Source of the DNA: Halorubellus salinus
GTDB taxonomy: Archaea > Halobacteriota > Halobacteria > Halobacteriales > Natrialbaceae
Assembly (NCBI RefSeq): GCF_020567525.1
Contig: NZ_JAJCVI010000002.1
Coordinates: 62,001-126,000, forward strand
Direction of reading: 5' to 3'
Length of the DNA: 64,000 nt
Shown here: in pieces, positions 58,713 to 64,000 of the stretch
How the letters are laid out: every line of letters starts with the position of its first letter
Position numbering within the stretch: the stretch's first letter is position 1
Translations under genes and position numbers: made by a program
The notes under the pieces: model-generated
Seen by the model: only the letters and a program-made list of their open reading frames with translations
What the model was told of the DNA's origin: nothing
The model's database searches: none

Positions 58713-60527
58713 CTAGTTCGCGTAGTAGTACTCGCCGTCCTTGCGCTGCTGTTTGTCGAGTTGACTCCCGGGTTTGTTGACGCGCGGCCGCTTCGTGCGT
58801 TCGTCGCGCCGGAACGTCACGCCGAGGTTCGAGAGGAACTCGTTCATCCCCGACCGCATCTCCTGGGGTGGCGTCGCGTGCCCGTGCTTCGCGGGTTCGC
58901 CCTCGAACACCTGCAGGCGGTCCGCGAGCAGGTCGATCATGTAGATGTCGTGGTCGATGACCATCACGGTCGCGTCCTGGCGTTCGGCGTACCGGCGGAT
59001 GGCCCGGGTCGCCTGCACGCGCTGTTCGACGTCCAGGTGCGCCGACGGTTCGTCGAGCAGGTAGAGGTCCGCGTTCTCCGAGAGGCACGCGGCGATCGCG
59101 ACGCGCTGGCGTTCCCCACCGGAGAGGTCCTCGAGGTTCTGCTCCATGATGCGGTTCAGCTGGAGGGGCTGCGCGATCTCGGTGTTCCAGTAGCTCGACC
59201 CGAACTGGTCGGTGATCGACTGGAGGAACACGTCGACGCGCATCGGCTGCGCGATGTCGATGTACTGGGGCTTGTAGGAGATGTCGAGGTCCACGTCGAC
59301 GTCGCCGTTCGTCGGTTCGAGGTTCCCGGCGAGCAGCTTCGCGAACGTCGACTTCCCGATGCCGTTCGGGCCGACGATACCGAGCACTTCGTTCTCGCGG
59401 ATGGCACCGCCGTCGACGGAGAGACTGAACTCGCCGTCGCCGTAGCTCATCTCCATGTCGGGATACTCCGCGAGCACCTGGCCCTTCTCGACCGGTCGCG
59501 GCGCGTGCTCCTCGAACTTGATGGCGTTCGGGCGAACGCGCATGTTCTCGTTCTCGAGGTAGCCCTTCAGGTACTCGTTGATGCCGTTCCGGACGCTCTT
59601 GGGGTCCGTGACGACACCGTACGCGCCGGGTTCACCGTACGCGATGTTGAGGTTGTCCGCGAGCAGGTCGAGGATGGCGAGGTCGTGCTCGACGACGAGC
59701 ATCGACTTCTCGCCCTCGTCCGCGAGTTCCCGGATGATGCGCGCCGCGGTGACGCGCTGCCCGATGTCGAGGTACGGCGTGATCTCGTCGAGGAAGTAGA
59801 AGTCCGCGTCGCGAGCGAGACACGCGATGATGGCGACGCGCTGGAGTTCGCCACCGGAGAGGCTGTCGATGGACTGGTCCATCACGGGGCCGATCTCCAT
59901 GCGTTCGACGAGTTCGTCGAGGACGCCGCGTTCGTCGGTCGCTTCGAGGAGGTCGCGCGTCACGCCGTCGAACCGCCCCGGTATCTCGTCGACGTACTGT
60001 GGTTTGCGCGACACGCTGAGTTCGCCCTCGTCGAGCCGTTCGAGGTACGTCTGCTTCTTGGTACCGCGGTACTCGTCGAGCACTTCCTCGAACTCGGGCG
60101 GGTTCGCGTACTCGCCGAGGTTCGGCATCAGTTCGCCCGCGAGGATGCGGACGGCGGTCGTCTTCCCGATGCCGTTCGGGCCGAGGATACCCGTCACCTG
60201 CCCTCGCTGGGGCGTCGGCAGCCCGTACAGCGAGAACGCGTTCTCGCCGTACCGGTGCGCGGGATGCTCCTCGAGCTCGCTCGGGAGGTTGATGATCTCG
60301 ATCGCGTCGAACGGACACTTCTCGACGCAGATACCGCACGTCTCCCCGAGACAGATCTCCTCGCTGATGCGGACCTGGTCGGGTTTCCCGTCCTCGGCGT
60401 CCTCGCCGCGGACGGTGATGCACTCCTTGCCCGTGCGGTTGGGCGGACAGAAGTTCTTGCACTCGTAGTTACAGCGGTCGGGCTGGCAGCGTTCCAGGTC
60501 CACGACCGCGATGCTGTCGTCGGCCAT
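58713..60527 (-). CDS. rli: Ribosome recycling/translation ATPase ABCE1 (RLI)
   Basis: This 604-residue protein has two N-terminal [4Fe-4S] sites (CQPDRCNYECKNFCPPNRTG and CLGETCGICVEKCPFDA), then two ABC cassettes. Cassette 1 has Walker A GPNGIGKTTAV and signature SGGELQRVAI. Cassette 2 has Walker A GPNGIGKSTFAKLL and signature SGGERQRVAIA with Walker B LYLLDEPSAHLD. The twin-ATPase splits ribosomes after termination. The C-terminus ends EYYYAN. It starts one base after the stop of the EMC6-like gene and is probably cotranscribed with it. Confidence 0.97.
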   Translation of the reverse strand: MADDSIAVVDLERCQPDRCNYECKNFCPPNRTGKECITVRGEDAEDGKPDQVRISEEICLGETCGICVEKCPFDAIEIINLPSELEEHPAHRYGENAFSLYGLPTPQRGQVTGILGPNGIGKTTAVRILAGELMPNLGEYANPPEFEEVLDEYRGTKKQTYLERLDEGELSVSRKPQYVDEIPGRFDGVTRDLLEATDERGVLDELVERMEIGPVMDQSIDSLSGGELQRVAIIACLARDADFYFLDEITPYLDIGQRVTAARIIRELADEGEKSMLVVEHDLAILDLLADNLNIAYGEPGAYGVVTDPKSVRNGINEYLKGYLENENMRVRPNAIKFEEHAPRPVEKGQVLAEYPDMEMSYGDGEFSLSVDGGAIRENEVLGIVGPNGIGKSTFAKLLAGNLEPTNGDVDVDLDISYKPQYIDIAQPMRVDVFLQSITDQFGSSYWNTEIAQPLQLNRIMEQNLEDLSGGERQRVAIAACLSENADLYLLDEPSAHLDVEQRVQATRAIRRYAERQDATVMVIDHDIYMIDLLADRLQVFEGEPAKHGHATPPQEMRSGMNEFLSNLGVTFRRDERTKRPRVNKPGSQLDKQQRKDGEYYYAN

Positions 60528-60528
60528 C

Positions 60529-60912
60529 TTAGGCGAACAGGCCGGTGAGTGCGTGCTTCGCTCCGGACGCGAGCGCCTCGCTGGCGGCCGCCGCGGCGTG
60601 TGCGTCGGAGGTGAGGATGACCGTCCACGTCACGAACCACATCGAGAACGTGATGAAGAGGATGAACAGGAAGTCCTTCGCGCCGAAGTCGTCCTTGTAG
60701 ATGCCCAGGACCTGCTGGAGGATGGGCTGGACGACGACGGCGGCGAGGACGATGATCTGCGCCGTCTGGTCCTTCGAGGCTGCGGCGGCAGTCATGTCCT
60801 GCGTGAGGAACCACGACCCGAACGCGGCGGCGACGCCGAGGGCGGCGGCGATGCCGGTCCGGGTCACGGCGAGGACGTGTGCTTGTCGTTGGCTCTGCGT
60901 CTCAGTCGCCAT
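60529..60912 (-). CDS. EMC6-like small membrane protein
   Basis: This 127-residue protein starts MATETQSQRQAHVLAVTRTG. It has three hydrophobic helices (about 20-37, 52-71, 83-104) and the conserved segment DDFGAKDFLFILFITFSMWFVTWTVIL. This resembles haloarchaeal proteins annotated as similar to EMC6, a subunit of the eukaryotic ER membrane protein complex. It is the first gene of a two-gene operon with ABCE1, suggesting a link to translation or membrane insertion, which remains an inference. The ATG at 60912 was chosen; 60939 adds a non-conserved basic peptide. Confidence 0.78.
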   Translation of the reverse strand: MATETQSQRQAHVLAVTRTGIAAALGVAAAFGSWFLTQDMTAAAASKDQTAQIIVLAAVVVQPILQQVLGIYKDDFGAKDFLFILFITFSMWFVTWTVILTSDAHAAAAASEALASGAKHALTGLFA

Positions 60913-61073
60913 ACCGTTCCGTCCGGGACGTCGCCCCAAAAGCCGTTCGCTCTCCGTGCGCCCCAGCGGCCCGCTGTGGAGGCGACAGGGGGGCGTTCGT
61001 GGTGCGCTGGAACCGGCGATTCCCTCTGGTTCGGGTCAAGCTTTAAGAGCGATGGGCGTTTCGATTCGTAACG

Positions 61074-61361
61074 ATGAGTGACTCAGGGGAGGACCTCGAC
61101 GAGCTACCGCCGAGCGCGAAACTCGTCTACAAGGTACTCGAGTACGACGGCCCGCTCACCCAGAAACAGATAGTGGAGGAGTCGATGCTGTCGGCGCGCA
61201 CCGTCCGGTACGCGCTGGAGCGACTGCAGGACATCGACCTCGTCAGTCAGGACGTCTACTTCGCGGACGCTCGACAGAGCCTCTACGAGTTGACGGGGGA
61301 ACCCATCGCGGCGGACGGTGGGGAGAGCGATGGCGACGTCGAGACCTGCTGCGCGGAGTAA
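61074..61361 (+). CDS. Small winged-helix (MarR-like) regulator
   Basis: This 95-residue protein has an acidic start, then a winged helix (LPPSAKLVYKVLEYDGPLTQ, KQIVEESMLSARTVRYALER, LQDIDLVSQDVYFADARQSL). A Cys-Cys pair sits near the C-terminus (VETCCAE). The HTH is well formed with a recognition helix (SARTVRYALERLQ), so DNA binding is likely. A TATA-like CTTTAAG (61041-61047) lies about 30 bp before the ATG. It is divergent from the EMC6-like gene. Confidence 0.82.
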   Translation: MSDSGEDLDELPPSAKLVYKVLEYDGPLTQKQIVEESMLSARTVRYALERLQDIDLVSQDVYFADARQSLYELTGEPIAADGGESDGDVETCCAE

Positions 61362-61415
61362 CTGCTTCTCGCCCGGTTCGGTGTCGACCGTGATGCCGGC
61401 TGGCGTGCCTTCTGC

Positions 61416-61465
61416 GAGCTGTTCGGCCAGTCTGCGGAAGGAGCTGTTCGACCAGCCTGCGGAGT
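61416..61465 (+). repeat. Tandem 25-bp repeat
   Basis: Two head-to-tail units (61416-61440 and 61441-61465) share GAGCTGTTCG and CTGCGGA, with a few mismatches. They lie in the 196-bp spacer between the winged-helix gene and the next membrane-protein gene, with no ORF. Confidence 0.7.
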
Positions 61466-61557
61466 GACGCGTGCGGCGGCTGCGGTCGACCGCTCGCGGC
61501 CGACTCCCTCGGAGGCTAGCGCGTCCGTTTATGCACGCCCCGGGTATGTGGATTGGT

Positions 61558-62268
61558 ATGTCGAGACGTCCGGGTGGTCCGTTCGTCGGTGTGCTCGCGG
61601 CGACTCTGGCGGCCGGTGGCGTCGCTGGCGCGGTCGCCGCCGCTGGCGGCCAGGTCCTCTTGTCGTCGAAGGCGGTGGCCGCCGGTGGGTTGACCGCTCT
61701 CGGAGCGGCAGCGGCGCTCGCGCTCGCGGTGGCGAGCGACCCGGACGTGGACGACCGACGCCCGGTTGGGGCGGGTGCAACTGGTCGACGCGTGGCTGCT
61801 GACGGTGCCGGTGACCCGGCCGACGCCGGGTCCAGGCACGGGAACGCACCAGGAGCGACGACGCCGCGGACGAACGCGGACGACGCGAGCGAACCACGAG
61901 TCGAGACGGCCGCCGACCGCGAGCCCGCCGACCGCGAGTCCGCCGAACGGGAGTCCGTCGGCGGCGACGTCGCGGTGTCCGAGTCGACCGAGTCGCAAAC
62001 GCACGCAGCCGATCCGACGCCGTCGGACCGCGCGACGGCCGCGACGGCCGACGCCGCGCCGACGAAGGTGGGGCCGACCGACGCCACCGACTGGGCGTTC
62101 CGGGACGACGACGAATCCCGATCCGTCGGTGCGGCCGACAGCGATGACGAGCCAGAATCAGTCAGTGGGGCCGATAGCGAGAGCGACCCGACGGACGCGT
62201 TCGCGCCCGTCGAGGAGGCCGAGTGGGAGTTCGACCCCGAGCTGGCGGCGCCACGGGACGCAGAGTGA
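61558..62268 (+). CDS. Membrane-anchored acidic low-complexity protein
   Basis: This 236-residue protein starts MSRRPGGPFVGVLAATLAAG. Two hydrophobic stretches (about 10-32 and 35-57) are followed by a long tail rich in Asp, Glu, Ala, Ser and Thr, with repeated REPADRESAERES-like and ADSDDEPESVSGADSESDPT-like blocks. The C-terminus FAPVEEAEWEFDPELAAP is less repetitive. No family is recognised. The ATG (61558) is supported by a TATA-like GTTTATG (61527-61533) about 28 bp upstream. Upstream in-frame codons are Arg-rich and unlikely. Confidence 0.6.
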   Translation: MSRRPGGPFVGVLAATLAAGGVAGAVAAAGGQVLLSSKAVAAGGLTALGAAAALALAVASDPDVDDRRPVGAGATGRRVAADGAGDPADAGSRHGNAPGATTPRTNADDASEPRVETAADREPADRESAERESVGGDVAVSESTESQTHAADPTPSDRATAATADAAPTKVGPTDATDWAFRDDDESRSVGAADSDDEPESVSGADSESDPTDAFAPVEEAEWEFDPELAAPRDAE

Positions 62269-62295
62269 GGGCGGGCCGACGCCGCGGGCGAGCGC

Positions 62296-64000
62296 TCAGT
62301 CCGTGTGGACCGTTATCGGCGCCTTCCGGTCGATGGCGCGCTCCAGTTCCTCCGCGATGGCGCTCCCCCGGGAGACCTGGACCTCGCCGCCGCGACCGAC
62401 CGTCGCCGTGAACAGGTACTCGTCCTCCGCGCGGACCTCGACGGTCTCGCCGACGTGGCCGTCGACGGGCACGACGATGTGCCGGCTCGTTATCTCCGGT
62501 TCGGTGAGTTGCCCCGTCGACGCACTACCACTCCCGCCGCTCGCACCGGTACTGCCGCCGCTCCCACCGGTCTCGTAGTGCGGGTTCTCGTCGTGCGTGC
62601 GGACGTCGATGTCGATACCCAGGCGGTTCTCGACGTCCTGGATGCGGCCGCCGCCCTTCCCGATGACGCTCGAGATGTCGTCGTCGTCGACGTACACGAC
62701 CGCCGTGTTCTGGCCCTTCAACTGGACGCTGACGTGCCCGCGAGCGATGGAACGGATCTCGCGCTCGATTTCCTGTTTCGCGATGCGGTTCACGCCCGTC
62801 TCGCTCCCGCCGTCCTCCGCGTCGTCGAGCGGGACGGTGACGACCTGGCGGTTGAACGTGTAGATCTCGTACTTCGGTTCGCCGCTCTCGAACTCGTTGA
62901 TCGTGATGACCGGCCGCGCCAGGTCCTCCTCGGTGAGGCCATGAGGGACCTTCACTTCGGTCTTCACGTCGTACACGGTGTCGACCTCGCCGGCTTCGAT
63001 GTAGACGACGGTGTCGACGACCTGCGGGATCATCCCGAGTTCGACGCGGCCGACGAGGCGCTGGAGCGCGTCGATGGCCCGGGTCGCGTGGACGACGCCG
63101 AGCATCCCGACGCCCGCGAGCCGCATGTCCGCGAACACCTCGAAGTCGTCGGTCTTCCGGACCTCGTCGTAGATGGTGTAGTCCGGCCGCACCATCAGCA
63201 GCGAGTCGGCGGTGTTCGCCATCGACCCGTCGAGTTCCGTGTACTGCGTGATGTCCGCGTCGACCTGGAGGTCGCGTGGCTTCTCCATGGTCTTCACGGA
63301 GAAGTCGTGGTCGTTCAGGTAGTTCGCGACCGCTTGCGCGAACGTCGACTTCCCCGCGCCGGGGCTGCCGGAGATGAGGACGCCGCGCTGGCGTTCCAGG
63401 AGGCGGTCCTTGAGTTCGTCCGCGAACTCGTAGTCGTCGATGTCGGTGAGCGCGATCGGGCGGACCGCAGTTATCTCGATGCCGTCCGCGAACGGCGGGC
63501 GGGCGACCGCGATCCGGTAGTCGCGGAACTGGACGATGTCCATCCCGGTCTTCGAGAGTTCGAGGAACCCGTCGGACTCCTCCTTGGCGGCGTTGAGTAT
63601 CTCGGTCGCGTACTCGTCCATCGTCGCCTCGTCGAGCGGGTCGTCGGCGATCTGGACGTAGTGCATGTCGCCGATCTCGCCGCGTTTGGCCTTCGGGACC
63701 GCGCCCGCCTTGAGGTGGACGCTCATCGTGTCGTCCGTGAAGTACGTCTCGACGTTGAGCGTGCCGAGTTCCTCGACCTCCGGGGAGACGACGTCGACGT
63801 CGATGCCCTTCGCCTTCGCGACCTCGCCCTGGACGACGTCGCTCGTCAGGAAGACGGCGTCGCGGTCCTCGGCGAGTTCGCGGATGAGTGCGTCTATCTC
63901 GCCTTCGCTCGCCGCGTCGATGGCGACGTCGTCGGGACGCTCGCCGATGTACGAGAGGTCGATGACGCCGTCGTCGGCGCGTTCGGCGAGTCGCTGCAGT
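62296..64000 (-). CDS. PIN-domain/ATPase/KH protein, partial
   Basis: This gene is incomplete at the right edge, with at least 568 codons in view. The visible N-terminal part contains PIN-domain sequence (FLTSDVVQGEVAKAKGIDVD), followed by a long ATPase domain with Walker A LISGSPGAGKSTFAQAVANY and Walker B-like YTIYDEVRKTDDFEVFADMR. A KH RNA-binding domain (VVYVDDDDISSVIGKGGGRI) follows, then a Gly/Ser/Thr-rich linker and a small TRAM-like beta domain (HIVVPVDGHVGETVEVRAED). Archaeal PINc-ATPase proteins are of unknown function, thought to be RNA-related ATPase/nucleases. The true start lies outside the window. Confidence 0.88.
   Translation of the reverse strand, partial: LQRLAERADDGVIDLSYIGERPDDVAIDAASEGEIDALIRELAEDRDAVFLTSDVVQGEVAKAKGIDVDVVSPEVEELGTLNVETYFTDDTMSVHLKAGAVPKAKRGEIGDMHYVQIADDPLDEATMDEYATEILNAAKEESDGFLELSKTGMDIVQFRDYRIAVARPPFADGIEITAVRPIALTDIDDYEFADELKDRLLERQRGVLISGSPGAGKSTFAQAVANYLNDHDFSVKTMEKPRDLQVDADITQYTELDGSMANTADSLLMVRPDYTIYDEVRKTDDFEVFADMRLAGVGMLGVVHATRAIDALQRLVGRVELGMIPQVVDTVVYIEAGEVDTVYDVKTEVKVPHGLTEEDLARPVITINEFESGEPKYEIYTFNRQVVTVPLDDAEDGGSETGVNRIAKQEIEREIRSIARGHVSVQLKGQNTAVVYVDDDDISSVIGKGGGRIQDVENRLGIDIDVRTHDENPHYETGGSGGSTGASGGSGSASTGQLTEPEITSRHIVVPVDGHVGETVEVRAEDEYLFTATVGRGGEVQVSRGSAIAEELERAIDRKAPITVHTD

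Noticed and set aside
1-64000. Insertion sequences, integrases, phage modules, toxin-antitoxin pairs or defence islands
   Set aside because: No transposase, integrase, restriction-modification, toxin or defence-related motif was recognised in any frame.

Overview
The window is chromosomal DNA from an extremely halophilic archaeon (class Halobacteria). The base composition is very GC-rich with GC-ending codons, the predicted proteins are rich in Asp and Glu, and many genes have a TATA-like box about 25-30 bp before the start codon with no room for a Shine-Dalgarno site, which suggests leaderless transcripts. Several families are restricted to archaea or haloarchaea (DUF5800, DUF5797, DUF5787, DUF371, DUF373, UPF0146, archaemetzincin, TFS, XPB/Bax1, PIN-ATPase-KH, uS10/mL48-like). 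I see no rRNA, tRNA, insertion sequence, integrase, phage module or CRISPR array. No gene-free gap exceeds about 280 bp.

Layout. 0-6 kb: bactofilin-like fragment, glyoxalase-fold protein, HNH-like zinc protein, class I aminotransferase, PAC2 protein, then an rRNA/tRNA m5C methyltransferase overlapping a companion RNA-binding gene, and a CBS protein. 6-10 kb: the DNA repair pair XPB helicase and Bax1 nuclease, separated by an opposite-strand lipoprotein gene. 10-14.3 kb: the chaperone cluster grpE-dnaK-dnaJ. 14.4-18.9 kb: a PH/Yip1 membrane pair, a shortened adenylate-forming-enzyme relative, an SDR dehydrogenase and a Bat-type regulator. 18.9-26.2 kb: a branched-chain-amino-acid-type ABC importer (substrate-binding protein, two permeases, two ATPases) downstream of an acetyl-CoA synthetase. 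26.2-40.5 kb: transcription factor S, haloarchaeal unknowns, Nudix, uS10-like, BrkB-like, PPOX and M20 enzymes, a geranylgeranyl reductase divergent from a 2Fe-2S ferredoxin, a rhodanese-MBL protein divergent from a ferritin-like protein, and an AI-2E family permease. 40.7-44 kb: D-gluconate dehydratase and KDPG aldolase of the semi-phosphorylative Entner-Doudoroff pathway. 44-58.6 kb: sensor kinase, endonuclease III, several unknowns, a GH2-like protein, coiled-coil protein, SppA, DUF373 membrane protein, Dph6, nucleotidyltransferase, Rieske protein, archaemetzincin. 58.7-64 kb: ABCE1/RLI with an EMC6-like membrane protein, a small winged-helix regulator, and a PIN-ATPase-KH protein running off the right edge.

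Most of this is core haloarchaeal housekeeping. The unexplained structure lies mainly between genes. A family of 8-bp-stem hairpin repeats (52674-52835 and 54858-54945) shows a compensatory base-pair change between the two clusters. Other items are several short tandem repeats at gene ends or promoters, a 36-bp repeat before the KDPG aldolase gene, a small membrane-protein gene whose reading frame continues with haloarchaeal composition past an in-frame TGA, a duplicated gene tail, and a structured region before the coiled-coil gene. I did not find a clear-cut new multigene system.
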